The notes under the pieces are model-generated. The model was not told the origin of the DNA. It worked only from the letters and a program-made list of their open reading frames with translations, and made no database searches. From Vibrio alfacsensis (lineage in GTDB: Bacteria; Pseudomonadota; Gammaproteobacteria; Enterobacterales; Vibrionaceae): a stretch of DNA of 64,000 nucleotides. Below, piece after piece: positions 53,118 to 62,205 of this stretch (position 1 is the stretch's first letter; the number at the start of each line of letters is the position of its first letter). The DNA lies in contig NZ_CP032094.1 of NCBI RefSeq assembly GCF_003544875.1, positions 744,001-808,000 on the forward strand, read 5' to 3'. The position numbers were made by a program, and so were the translations under genes.

Positions 53118-55607
53118 TTACTCAGCGATCTCCATTAAATTGGTATTCACAGGGGCATTTAGTGCGTTCGTCGTTAGGAACTCAATGTTACGTGCCTGCA
53201 TATCGGCGTGATATGGCAAATCTGTGCTCGCTTCAAGCTGTGGCGCGACAAAAGTTGAGTGAGTAGCCACGGTATTAACCACCATGCCACTTTCGTCAAC
53301 GGTATTGCCTTGGTATTTGAAGAGATTACCACCTGTAGCTGGTGCAGAGGTTGAGCCATTAATTGACGCCAGGCCAAGTTTCGCCGCTAGTGGTTCGGTT
53401 CCAGCAAATGTATTGGGTGCACTATTTGGAACGGTTTGGTCATTTTGAACCTGAGACATAAATACCGGCAACTCGGCACTAACGTCGGCTGCATTCGTAA
53501 ATGGGTCTATCGTATCTAACACCGTTTGAGTCGCATAACCGAATTGAGATACAGCGCCATCAACACTAGCTTGCTGAGACTCAGACATACCGGCATAGAT
53601 TGCAGCAAAACAAGCGCCGACCATTGAAATATTGGCTGAGCATTGTCCTTGAGCGACCAAAGATTCAAATGTTTGCTGATATTCACTTGATCCAGAGTAA
53701 GCGATACTGTGCTTAATCATGTTCCCGTAAGACGGCGAATTCAACAATAGGTGAGCAATCTGTCCACCGGAGTTGTGAATCGACATCCCACTAATACTAT
53801 AAAGGCCAGTCAATGCTGCCTGTTCTTGTTCGGTTAGTCCAGGGATTGGCTTGTTAGCGGCGGCAACCGCTGTGGTTGCTACGATACCACCAAGCGAATG
53901 ACCGAGGGCTTTCACTTGTGCCATACTTGCTAACGGCTTTTCATTAAATAGTCCGGCGCCTAAAGACACTGATAACCCTGCTCTTAACCCCATCATATCA
54001 AGTTCACTCTGACGGACGTTGTCTCGTGCTACTGGTAAGTATTCAAGGTTTAGGTAGGCCAAAATATTTGCATTGGCTGAACGTTGTTCATCAAGGCTTC
54101 GTTCACCGTGCAAAGGTAAATCAATGGCGATAACGGCAACCCCGGCTTGTGCAAGGTTATAAGCAAACGCATAAGCATTTTCTTTTGCAGACGTAATACC
54201 ATGTTGATAAATCACAGCATTGGCTGGCTTGATGTCCTTAGGTGTGAACACCAACATGTTAACCGACTCCAACGATTTAACTTGTGGTACAGGCGCATAA
54301 CGAGTGATGACACGCTCGGTATCAAGTTGCGAACCATTGGAAAGGGACAACGTTGTACCAACAAGTTTCATTTGCTCTCGAATATCGGTAGCCAATTTCG
54401 ATGGATCAATACCAAAACCGACAAGTTGAGCGATAATTCCCTCAGCTTCTGCTGGGTCGTTGAGAGCCTCGACCACTTTTGCAAGACTAGGCATTGCTGA
54501 TTGCATCGGTGTCTGGTTCCAGTTTTCACCTGTCTCTAAGTAATGCGGGAGATCAATCTTGCCTTTTGTCACCTCGACATGCGGTGCTCCTTGGGCAATG
54601 CGTTGACTGTATCCACCAATGATGGCATTTTTCACGTTTTGGTCATCACTAATGTATTTGGAAAACGCGTCATTCTCGTTCAAGGAAAGGACAAAATCTT
54701 CAGGTTCACCAAGCATTGCAAGATAAGCCGTGGTCAAATCAAGAGTAGAATCTTCTGGGATTTTGTAATAATCGTTCAGAGTTTTATCAGGATCCGCCAT
54801 TGATAAGCCCGTAATTCCTTTCACGGCTGTCAATGTATCGCCGACGGATTGGGTGCTAAACCAAGATGAATACACGATATTGGTTGGGTCAACACCAGTG
54901 AGTGGCGCTGCAGCCGTAAATAATTGCTCTATGGCGTGAGTTGCACCCTGAACTGAAGCTAAATCGCCCTCAGTGTAAATAGTGTCAGACTGCTTAACCG
55001 TTGCATAGCTACTTGACGTGCCAATTTTCTCATCATTTTTGTCTAGAATTTCGCCCGAAACAGCAAAAATATATTCACTGGACTCATCAAGTGCATCAGC
55101 AAATTGAATGTACAAGCTGTTGCCACTTGAGACGACTTGGAAATCGGCGTTGGCTGTCATCCCATCTTGCATCGTTAGCACTTTTTCAATCGGATCAAAT
55201 GTCCCGTCAATACTCGTCAGAGGTTGGGTCAATTTGATGACACTTACGCCAGAAGTGACCAGACCATCTTTGAAGCCATTCCCCTTAAAATTAAGTACGA
55301 TTGGCATAGAGGTTGACCAACCATCCATGGTGTTCATCGCGGCCAATGGGTTCATTAATGAGTCATCTCCACCTGTCGGTAAACCGAGGGTACCATCGGA
55401 TGAATCCATTAAAAGAAATGAGGGCAGTGGTACATTAGCGTTCGTACCTTGTAGCGTGAAATCGATATTCGTATTTCGCTCTAGTAATGTTTGGATACTC
55501 TCTTCAAATTGCGGAGAATCGGAAGTGCCAGAGCTCGATGTATTATCTCCACAACCAGCAAGTAGGATTGCAGAACAAAGCAGCGATAGTTTGAACGTAT
55601 GTTTCAT
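53118..55607 (-). CDS. volA: Surface lipase/lysophospholipase lipoprotein, VolA family
   Basis: The 829-residue precursor has a signal peptide with a lipobox (LLAGCGDN). The catalytic part is alpha/beta-hydrolase-like, with the nucleophile elbow KALGHSLGGIVATTAV at about residue 569. In V. cholerae, VolA is a surface-exposed lysophospholipase co-transcribed with a FadL homologue, freeing fatty acids for import. Here the gene follows fadL by 21 bp on the same strand, matching that arrangement. Exact substrate specificity is inferred. Confidence 0.9.
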   Translation of the reverse strand: MKHTFKLSLLCSAILLAGCGDNTSSSGTSDSPQFEESIQTLLERNTNIDFTLQGTNANVPLPSFLLMDSSDGTLGLPTGGDDSLMNPLAAMNTMDGWSTSMPIVLNFKGNGFKDGLVTSGVSVIKLTQPLTSIDGTFDPIEKVLTMQDGMTANADFQVVSSGNSLYIQFADALDESSEYIFAVSGEILDKNDEKIGTSSSYATVKQSDTIYTEGDLASVQGATHAIEQLFTAAAPLTGVDPTNIVYSSWFSTQSVGDTLTAVKGITGLSMADPDKTLNDYYKIPEDSTLDLTTAYLAMLGEPEDFVLSLNENDAFSKYISDDQNVKNAIIGGYSQRIAQGAPHVEVTKGKIDLPHYLETGENWNQTPMQSAMPSLAKVVEALNDPAEAEGIIAQLVGFGIDPSKLATDIREQMKLVGTTLSLSNGSQLDTERVITRYAPVPQVKSLESVNMLVFTPKDIKPANAVIYQHGITSAKENAYAFAYNLAQAGVAVIAIDLPLHGERSLDEQRSANANILAYLNLEYLPVARDNVRQSELDMMGLRAGLSVSLGAGLFNEKPLASMAQVKALGHSLGGIVATTAVAAANKPIPGLTEQEQAALTGLYSISGMSIHNSGGQIAHLLLNSPSYGNMIKHSIAYSGSSEYQQTFESLVAQGQCSANISMVGACFAAIYAGMSESQQASVDGAVSQFGYATQTVLDTIDPFTNAADVSAELPVFMSQVQNDQTVPNSAPNTFAGTEPLAAKLGLASINGSTSAPATGGNLFKYQGNTVDESGMVVNTVATHSTFVAPQLEASTDLPYHADMQARNIEFLTTNALNAPVNTNLMEIAE

Positions 55608-55628
55608 TGGTTTACTCCGTTAATCCCA

Positions 55629-56864
55629 TTACTTGAATGTGTAGTTCATTTGTACAGCACTGATGTATGCTGAACCCTCTGAGTCAAAAGTAATCTCTTG
55701 ATCTAGAGCGTTAGTCTCGGTAAACGAGCCTGATTTACTTTTAACGAATGCAAAGCCTGCATCAAAGGTTAGGTTTTCACGCATGGCATAAGTCACCCCT
55801 GCGCTGTACCAGAAACGATCGCTGTCTGGAATACTTAGAGTCGCTTTACCGGCTTGCTCATCGAACGCGATACCAGCACGAAGCGTCCATTCGCTATTCA
55901 ATGTATAGGTGCCACCAAATGAGTAACGGTTGTTATCTTCGTACTTCTCCGGTTTATAGAAGCAAACGCCACCCGCACAATCTGGGCTTGTCGCTTTTAG
56001 CTCTTTGAATGTGCTCCAATCGGTCTGTTGCCAACCGTAGTGAATTGCCCATTGATCATTCAGTTGATGGAACGCTGAAAGTTCGATAATCGACGGAAGA
56101 GATATTTGCAGTCGACCATCAACTTTTGGTGCAGAGGCGATCCCAGAGTCATAGCTACTGAACTCACCATTATCGAAATCAAGGTCTACTTTTGAACGAT
56201 AACCAAAACCAAATCGGTTGTTCTCATTAAGTTCGAATAGACCACCAATATTCCAACCCCACGCGAATGTATCGCCCTCCATACCAATAAGTTTGTCTGA
56301 CTTATTTCCGCCTAAGACACCCGCGAGCGCACCTTTGTGTCGCGTCAGTTCAGCTTGTGCATAGACCAAGTTAATACCACCACCGACACTGAATTGTTCA
56401 TTGATTCGGTACGCAATGTTAGGGTTGATGTTTACAGAGAGTAGAGAGGTGTCACCGGCCATGTCACCTGCGGAGATATCATCTGGGTAGTCTGTCGCAA
56501 CACCATACGTCGTAAACATGCCAATACCCCATGCCCATTGGTCATTAATTGGGCTGATGTAATAGCCTGCTGGAACAACCTGAAGAGGGGCAACATCATC
56601 GGCGTGCTCTTTATGGAGCGTGTCATAGACGTTGACTTCCGGGTCAATAATAGACAGTGCGCCTGAGAATTGAGCTTCTTTGAAAAGTGTCATAGCGGCA
56701 GGGTTGCGAGCCAATACGCTGGCATTGTCGGCAACCGCACCTTCACCTGAGAATGCTCTACCAAGACCAGATGCTGAGTGCTCAGCAACCTGAAAGCCCG
56801 CAGATTGGGCATTACACGCAAACAATATCGAAATCGTAAGCAGAGAGCAGTGCTTCTTGTTCAT
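55629..56864 (-). CDS. fadL: Long-chain fatty acid outer-membrane transporter
   Basis: The 411-residue protein has a signal peptide (MNKKHCSLLTISILFACNAQ, cut after SA) and the FadL hatch region (AGFQVAEHSASGLGRAFSGE, then NPAAMTLFKEAQFSG). The body alternates as a beta-barrel, ending in the C-terminal Phe pattern (YISAVQMNYTFK). It imports hydrophobic substrates such as long-chain fatty acids. It is the first gene of the fadL-volA pair, and the surface lipase VolA would supply fatty acids to it. The 337-bp region upstream (56865-57201) holds no recognisable gene. Confidence 0.93.
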   Translation of the reverse strand: MNKKHCSLLTISILFACNAQSAGFQVAEHSASGLGRAFSGEGAVADNASVLARNPAAMTLFKEAQFSGALSIIDPEVNVYDTLHKEHADDVAPLQVVPAGYYISPINDQWAWGIGMFTTYGVATDYPDDISAGDMAGDTSLLSVNINPNIAYRINEQFSVGGGINLVYAQAELTRHKGALAGVLGGNKSDKLIGMEGDTFAWGWNIGGLFELNENNRFGFGYRSKVDLDFDNGEFSSYDSGIASAPKVDGRLQISLPSIIELSAFHQLNDQWAIHYGWQQTDWSTFKELKATSPDCAGGVCFYKPEKYEDNNRYSFGGTYTLNSEWTLRAGIAFDEQAGKATLSIPDSDRFWYSAGVTYAMRENLTFDAGFAFVKSKSGSFTETNALDQEITFDSEGSAYISAVQMNYTFK

Positions 56865-57219
56865 CCTTGACCCTCCTAGGGTGTCATTATGCTAGACCGA
56901 AGTCTTTGTAATTGTTATGTAGCGTTTACATCCGTTGTTATGAGATAGACCTATAACTCTAATGTAACAATTATGTTAATTGCATGTTGGTCATCTTGTC
57001 AAAGTTTGAGGCCAAATTACGTTTTAAATTTGATGCATAGGTCAAACACAGTGCGGTAATGTCTTGTATTGGCGTCGTATTTTTAACAAGAATGGTAAGA
57101 CCAGAAATATTTTGCTTATTTCACGTTAAATATGAATCTAATCCCATTGGATAGACACTTTCCGTTAATCCCAATAGCAGGCATAATCGCGGTTTCGTGT
57201 TTTGTCAGTAGAGTTTGCG

Positions 57220-58302
57220 TTGGAATTACTACACATTGAATTTTTAGGGAAACCACTTAGAGTTGAAGGCTCTATGGCCGGATGGCAACAACTATTTTGG
57301 GACAATACATTGGTATCGCAAATTGATGCCAGCGATGATGATTCAGGAAGATCTAGCCATCATTTTAAATTAACATCTGGTGAAGATGTTCTGCATTGTC
57401 AGGTTAAATGTGAGCTTAATTGGCAACCATTCCATTTTACCTATCAAGCGTTGGTGAATGATGATCTAGTGGCCGAAGGCGTCAGAACCGAAAAAGACAT
57501 TGAACGACAAGTACCTGTTGAAGCACCACCAGCAGAGAAGCGTTTTAGTATTATTGGCTTGGCTTCACTAGGAATGAAAGCCCTAAAAAGTGCCAAAGTG
57601 ATTAAGGTCGCGTTGGCTTCTGCTAGTTTAGCCGCGTATTCGTGGTTATTTTCTATTGAATTTGCACTAGCGCTGGTTGCTTGTTTGGTTTTTCACGAAT
57701 ACGGCCATATTCGAGCCATGAAATACTTTGGAATGAAAACCAAAGGTATTTATCTCATTCCTTTTCTTGGTGGTTTAGCGCTTAGTGATGAGAAAATTAA
57801 CACTCGTTGGCAAGATGTAGTGATTTCAATCATGGGGCCATTCTTTGGTCTGGTGTTGAGTATCGTATTAACAATAGTATACTGGATGACTGGTGAGGTA
57901 GTGTTCGCTGGTCTGGCTGTGTTTAATGCCTTGTTAAACCTTTTCAATCTTCTACCGATCTTACCTTTGGATGGTGGACATGTATTGAAGAGTATCACTT
58001 TTTCAATGAACAGTTGGATTGGTCTAGTCGGGAGTATTCTAGCGGCGTTTCTGGGTATTTATATCAGTTATACCTTTGGCTTAACCTTGTTGGGATTCTT
58101 GCTGATGATGGGTATGTTGGAAGTGGTCATGGAATGGCGAACAAGGCATCACAGTCACTTATTGCCATTAACACGTTATGGTCAAGCATTCTCTTTTGCT
58201 TGGTATCTTGTCTCAGTCGGTGGCTTTATCGCCATTATTTGGTATTTTGCTGGCCTTGGGGACAGTCTGCTTGGTTTACCGTTACAAATACTCGGCACGT
58301 GA
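57220..58302 (+). CDS. Site-2 protease family membrane metalloprotease (M50)
   Basis: The protein has the intramembrane zinc protease motif HEYGH at residues 159-163 (VACLVFHEYGHIRAMKYFGM) and the second ligand motif NLLPILPLDGGHVLKS, so both active-site segments are intact. I chose TTG 57220 (MELLHIEFLGKPLRVEGSMA, 360 residues); TTG 57202 would add six residues and neither ribosome site is strong. The first 110 residues form a soluble beta-rich domain not usual for RseP. Substrates are unknown and no anti-sigma gene is adjacent. A terminator follows. Confidence 0.88.
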   Translation: MELLHIEFLGKPLRVEGSMAGWQQLFWDNTLVSQIDASDDDSGRSSHHFKLTSGEDVLHCQVKCELNWQPFHFTYQALVNDDLVAEGVRTEKDIERQVPVEAPPAEKRFSIIGLASLGMKALKSAKVIKVALASASLAAYSWLFSIEFALALVACLVFHEYGHIRAMKYFGMKTKGIYLIPFLGGLALSDEKINTRWQDVVISIMGPFFGLVLSIVLTIVYWMTGEVVFAGLAVFNALLNLFNLLPILPLDGGHVLKSITFSMNSWIGLVGSILAAFLGIYISYTFGLTLLGFLLMMGMLEVVMEWRTRHHSHLLPLTRYGQAFSFAWYLVSVGGFIAIIWYFAGLGDSLLGLPLQILGT

Positions 58303-58379
58303 TAGGCTGTAGCAAATCGGATGAAATCTTACTCATACTCATTCAATTTAGCTTGATTTCAGAAGCAACAGGCAAAGAT

Positions 58380-58402
58380 AAAGCTCCAATTTTGGAGCTT
58401 TA
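58380..58402. terminator. Terminator after the site-2 protease gene
   Basis: AAAGCTCCAA and TTGGAGCTTT form a 10-bp stem with a short loop between convergent genes. Confidence 0.7.
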
Positions 58403-58462
58403 TCTATTTTGATGGTTTGGGTGTGTCACTGGGATTATTCACACTTTCTGCATCTATATTTT

Positions 58463-59251
58463 TTATCCACACTTTGGTGCTTTAACATTGTAAGCTGGGA
58501 GTGTATTGATCGTAGCTTGAAGGTCTTTAATTCGAGTGCTGTGCGATGGGTGAGTGGAGAAAAACTCCGGAGGTTGAGAACCACCCGATGCTTTACCCAT
58601 ATTTTGCCACAGATCGACACTTTGATTGGGGTTAAAGCCCGCTTTCGCCATGTATTTAAGACCGACAATATCTGCCTCTGATTCTTGGGTACGACCATAA
58701 GGTAAGATCACACCATACTGCACTCCAAGGCCAAGCGCTGACATGGTCACTTGCTGGTATTCTTTATATTCCGAAGCACCAAGAGCGACATTCGCCAGAG
58801 ACAACCCAGCATTGGCTAATTGGCTTTGAGATAGCCTCTCATTACTGTGATCGGCCAGAACGTGGGCCACTTCATGCCCGATAACGGTTGCAAGTTGATC
58901 TTGGTTTTTAGCCACTTTCAATAAACCAGTATATACGCCGATTTTACCGCCCGGTAAGGCAAACGCGTTGACTTGGTCGCTATCAAATACGACAACTTCC
59001 CACTCTGTAAAACCAGGTTGAGGTGGAATCGTGTCGGTAATATGTTTCGCGACACATTGGACATAGGCATTGGTTTTTTTATTTTTACTGATGGGAATTT
59101 CTTTCTTCATCTGCTCGAATGATTTTGCTCCAAGCGATGACATCTCAGAATCAGAAAACATCAGAATTTGATTTCGACCGGTAGGAGAAGAGCTACAAGC
59201 AGTTAAACCTGCGATTGTGAAAAGCGTCGAGGCTTTAATCCATGTCCTCAT
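58463..59251 (-). CDS. M48 family metalloprotease lipoprotein (LoiP/YggG-like)
   Basis: I chose ATG 59251 (MRTWIKASTLFTIAGLTACS, 262 residues), with GGAG six bases ahead; upstream ATGs lie within or beyond that site. The lipobox is LTAC. The zinc-binding motif is ATVIGHEVAHVLADHSNERL, with the third ligand in RTQESEADIVGLKYM. It resembles outer-membrane-associated LoiP/YcaL-type proteases that act in envelope quality control. It is monocistronic and convergent with the site-2 protease gene. Confidence 0.92.
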   Translation of the reverse strand: MRTWIKASTLFTIAGLTACSSSPTGRNQILMFSDSEMSSLGAKSFEQMKKEIPISKNKKTNAYVQCVAKHITDTIPPQPGFTEWEVVVFDSDQVNAFALPGGKIGVYTGLLKVAKNQDQLATVIGHEVAHVLADHSNERLSQSQLANAGLSLANVALGASEYKEYQQVTMSALGLGVQYGVILPYGRTQESEADIVGLKYMAKAGFNPNQSVDLWQNMGKASGGSQPPEFFSTHPSHSTRIKDLQATINTLPAYNVKAPKCG

Positions 59252-59434
59252 TATAAACTCCATTTGTTTTTTGTTATGTGCCAATAGTATAGCGCCATCA
59301 ATGAAGAAGTTAAGGGCTTTTCATAGTTGTGATAAATGTATTCTTACGGCTTGAAGTTAACATGGATAAAAGACTATCCTAGGCGACACTTTTCGCCGTT
59401 TTACGGCCAGAATTCATTGAAAAAGAGCCCCCAA

Positions 59435-59875
59435 ATGAGCATCTGGAAAAAGCCAATCAATTTAGACATTCTTAATGAGACCTCCCAAAATACCATGATG
59501 GAGCACTTACAAATTGTCTATACCGATTTTACTGATAATTCTCTTAGCGCCACTATGCCTGTGTGCAATTTTACTCATCAACCATTGGGGATGCTTCATG
59601 GTGGTGCATCCGTCGTACTTGCTGAGACATTAGGTTCGCTAGCGGCAAACTTTTGTGTAGGAGAGGGAAGCTATTGTGTCGGGCTTGATATTAACGCGAA
59701 TCATGTGCGAGCAATGCGCAGTGGCCATGTAATTGGAACCGCAGAACCTGTCCACCTAGGTGTATCAACTCAGGTGTGGCAAATCAATATTACCGATGAA
59801 CGCGAGCGTTTGGTTTGTACGAGTCGTTTAACTATTGCGGTAAAACATCACAAAGAAAAGTCGGCCCGCGACTAA
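59435..59875 (+). CDS. Hotdog-fold acyl-CoA thioesterase (YdiI/EntH family)
   Basis: The 146-residue protein, starting MSIWKKPINLDILNETSQNT at ATG 59435, has the PaaI/hotdog core GMLHGGASVVLAETLGSLAA, where the Glu is catalytic, followed by GLDINANHVRAMRSGHVIGT. The family hydrolyses acyl- or benzoyl-type thioesters in the cytoplasm, and a physiological role in menaquinone synthesis or proofreading is known for relatives. The earlier in-frame start adds 33 unrelated residues and is rejected. Confidence 0.92.
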   Translation: MSIWKKPINLDILNETSQNTMMEHLQIVYTDFTDNSLSATMPVCNFTHQPLGMLHGGASVVLAETLGSLAANFCVGEGSYCVGLDINANHVRAMRSGHVIGTAEPVHLGVSTQVWQINITDERERLVCTSRLTIAVKHHKEKSARD

Positions 59876-59885
59876 CAGATTGACA

Positions 59886-59949
59886 GGGAAGAAATTTAAT
59901 AGGGAAGAGCGTTAATAGAAAAGAAAGTGAATAGGAAAAAGATTTGATG
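59886..59949. repeat. Degenerate 16-bp tandem repeat, four copies
   Basis: Head-to-tail copies are GGGAAGAAATTTAATA, GGGAAGAGCGTTAATA, GAAAAGAAAGTGAATA and GGAAAAAGATTTGATG, just after the thioesterase gene. Confidence 0.8.
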
Positions 59950-60020
59950 GTTATTGAATTTTCATTAGGCAAGATCATTGCAACCCAAAGAGAAGTGGTT
60001 ATCAAACTAACGGGGCTAGT

Positions 60021-60179
60021 ATGGTCACTTTACAAGCACAGACGGACGCGATTCAGTTATTAGGTCGAGGAGCAAATGTGGTATTGGCCCATGGCGCGGA
60101 GACAAAGTGGTCGATAAAACTTGATAATGAAGAGCAAATTCGTCAATTGGCACAAGAAATTGGTATCGACGTTCAATAA
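60021..60179 (+). CDS. Small hypothetical protein, 52 residues
   Basis: The frame from ATG 60021, with CGGGG ahead, encodes MVTLQAQTDAIQLLGRGANV and ends EEQIRQLAQEIGIDVQ. It is a compact mixed protein with GAETKWSIKLDNEEQ, a beta-hairpin-like motif. The next gene (SgrR-type) starts 77 bp later on the same strand. I do not recognise a family, and its expression is unproven. Confidence 0.5.
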   Translation: MVTLQAQTDAIQLLGRGANVVLAHGAETKWSIKLDNEEQIRQLAQEIGIDVQ

Positions 60180-60256
60180 ATGGTACGCCGGTATTTGCAC
60201 TTTTGCAAAAATGAGGAAACTAAGTTTATCGTTATGAAAACTAAATTTTCCTCTTT

Positions 60257-61963
60257 ATGAGCAGCCCTCGTTTACGTGTTCAATTTGAAACACTGTTTGA
60301 AAAATTCTCTGGTAATGACTCAGAAGTTCAACTTGAAGACATTACCGATGCACTCTTTTGTACTCGCCGTAACGCTCGGATTGTTTTAAACAAACTTGAA
60401 GAGGAGGGGTGGATTGAATGGCATCCTGCTGCAGGACGAGGCAAATTATCAACGCTTGTTTTTAAACGTAACCGCAACGATGTCAGTGAAAACCTTGCTC
60501 GTCGCTATCTTGATGAAGGTAAAATTGGTCAAGCATTAGACGCGCTTGATAACGACGCCGCAAAACTTACTCAGGTTATTCAAGGGTATTTAGGCTTACA
60601 ACACCGTCAAGGTGAGCAAGTTGTTCGTTTGCCTTACTATCGTCCATTGGCGATGTTGAACCCTCAAAAGCCAATGCGCCGCTCGGAACAACATATTGCT
60701 CGTCAGGTTTTTAGCGGTTTGACTAAGCTTGATGAAAACGAACAACTTCAACCGGATCTCGCTCACTATTGGGAAGCGCTGTCTGACAATCATTGGCGAT
60801 TCTATTTACGCCGTGGGGTGCGTTTCCATAACGGGGAGCTTCTGACGACGAATTGCGTTATTGAAAGCATCGTCGCTTTAAGTGGCTTGAACCTGTTCTC
60901 TCATATCGAAAAAGTCGTCTCTTTAGAACCATGGACTGTCGATATCCACCTCGTGCGCCCAGATAAATATTTACCACTCGCACTCAGTGAATCTCAAGCT
61001 AAAGTTCTTTTGCCTAAAGCACTTCGTTCTGAGGAGTTTGATAGAAAACCAATCGGTACGGGGCCTTTCCAAGTTAAAGTTAATGATGAGAAACGCCTAA
61101 TTCTGACCGCGTTTGATGGTTATTTTGGTTATCGATCTTTACTTGATCAAGTAGAAGTGTGGGTTATCGATGAAGCCTACTCTTCAATGGTTTATCCCAG
61201 CTTATCTAAGCCTCAAATGGACAAGCAAGCCTCTACAGATGAAGTCGAACTTGATCCGGGCTGTACCTTTTTGCTGCTCAACAAAAACAACGGGATCGCC
61301 AAAGATCCTTGTTGGGCGGAGTTTTTAAGTCAAACATTGAACAGCTATCAAGTTTATTCTCATGTCCCACAAGATACTGTCATTGAGTTAGGTGTACTCC
61401 AAGCTTTTGGTTTGAAACCAGGATGGATTGATCTCAGACCATCAATGACAAGCGAGGCACCACAATCGGATAAAAGCATCAGGGTTGCTTACCAGAAGAA
61501 ACATCCAATGTTTCCGGTAATAGCCAAAGCAATCAAAACACTACTTAAACCTCATGGAATTGACGTTGTGTTTATTCGTTATGACACGCAACCACCAGAG
61601 CCAGAAGAGGTGGACGTTTGGATCAAAGCGATGGGCATTGCGACTAACCGTAATGACGCATTGGCTGGTTGGCTACTCGACTACAGTGACATTGATAAGT
61701 TTAGTGCGGGCTATGATTTTTCAGGTTGGTCAACGCTGGTGGACCAATGGAGAGCAGGACAACATAACGATTTTCCGGCTCGAGAATTGGGTAAGCAGTT
61801 AGTAAAAAGCTGCCAAGTGATCCCTATGTTCCATTGTTGGCTTGGTGTGAACAAAGACCATAGTGGCGCCCTTCAAAACGCGAAGTGTAATGCACTTGGT
61901 TGGTTTGATTTTAGTAACGTATGGGTAAAACCAGAAATAGAGAAAAATGGCAAAACCGAATAA
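60257..61963 (+). CDS. SgrR-family transcriptional regulator
   Basis: The 568-residue protein has an N-terminal winged helix (LEDITDALFCTRRNARIVLN) and a C-terminal extracellular solute-binding family 5 domain (QHIARQVFSGLTKLDENEQL, then FYLRRGVRFHNGELLTTNCV), as in SgrR, which senses glucose-phosphate stress in E. coli. No sgrS-like small RNA or sugar transporter was identified beside it, so the regulon is unknown. It is the first gene of a run with the zinc-ribbon gene and cutA, overlapping the former. Confidence 0.9.
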   Translation: MSSPRLRVQFETLFEKFSGNDSEVQLEDITDALFCTRRNARIVLNKLEEEGWIEWHPAAGRGKLSTLVFKRNRNDVSENLARRYLDEGKIGQALDALDNDAAKLTQVIQGYLGLQHRQGEQVVRLPYYRPLAMLNPQKPMRRSEQHIARQVFSGLTKLDENEQLQPDLAHYWEALSDNHWRFYLRRGVRFHNGELLTTNCVIESIVALSGLNLFSHIEKVVSLEPWTVDIHLVRPDKYLPLALSESQAKVLLPKALRSEEFDRKPIGTGPFQVKVNDEKRLILTAFDGYFGYRSLLDQVEVWVIDEAYSSMVYPSLSKPQMDKQASTDEVELDPGCTFLLLNKNNGIAKDPCWAEFLSQTLNSYQVYSHVPQDTVIELGVLQAFGLKPGWIDLRPSMTSEAPQSDKSIRVAYQKKHPMFPVIAKAIKTLLKPHGIDVVFIRYDTQPPEPEEVDVWIKAMGIATNRNDALAGWLLDYSDIDKFSAGYDFSGWSTLVDQWRAGQHNDFPARELGKQLVKSCQVIPMFHCWLGVNKDHSGALQNAKCNALGWFDFSNVWVKPEIEKNGKTE

Positions 61964-62196
61964 AAACAGCCGACAAAACGGTCGAAATATACTGCGCTAA
62001 GTGCAAAGCTCAGTTATTCAAGTATCGAAAAGGAGGCAAGGGGGCGCTGGTCAAATGCTTCAAAGAACGTATTGTAGAAGATTTTACCCAGTTACCTTGT
62101 CTTTGCCCTAATTGTGGACAAGAGTTTGCTAGAGACACACTAGTTCGTGGCACGCCTGCATATAAAATGATTGGCGGCAAAGTGACGATGAAATAA
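61947..62196 (+). CDS. Zinc-ribbon RNA-binding-type protein, possible frameshift near its N-terminus
   Basis: The body has two CxxC knuckles (YCAKCKAQLFKYRKGGKGAL and CLCPNCGQEF), a basic zinc ribbon. The continuous frame starts at 61921 (MGKTRNREKW), overlapping the SgrR gene by 43 bases without a ribosome site. ATG 61947 in another frame gives MAKPNKNSRQNGR, an N-terminus that fits this family better. Removing one A from the A3 run at 61985-61987 joins it to IYCAKCK, giving 82 residues. I therefore suspect an extra base in the sequence. It may bind nucleic acid; no target is known. cutA follows directly. Confidence 0.7.
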
Positions 62197-62205
62197 GAGG
62201 TCATG

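Noticed and set aside
59947..60063. 38-codon ORF starting in the 16-bp repeat array
   Set aside because: It overlaps the better 52-codon ORF in another frame and is basic, low-quality sequence with no ribosome site.
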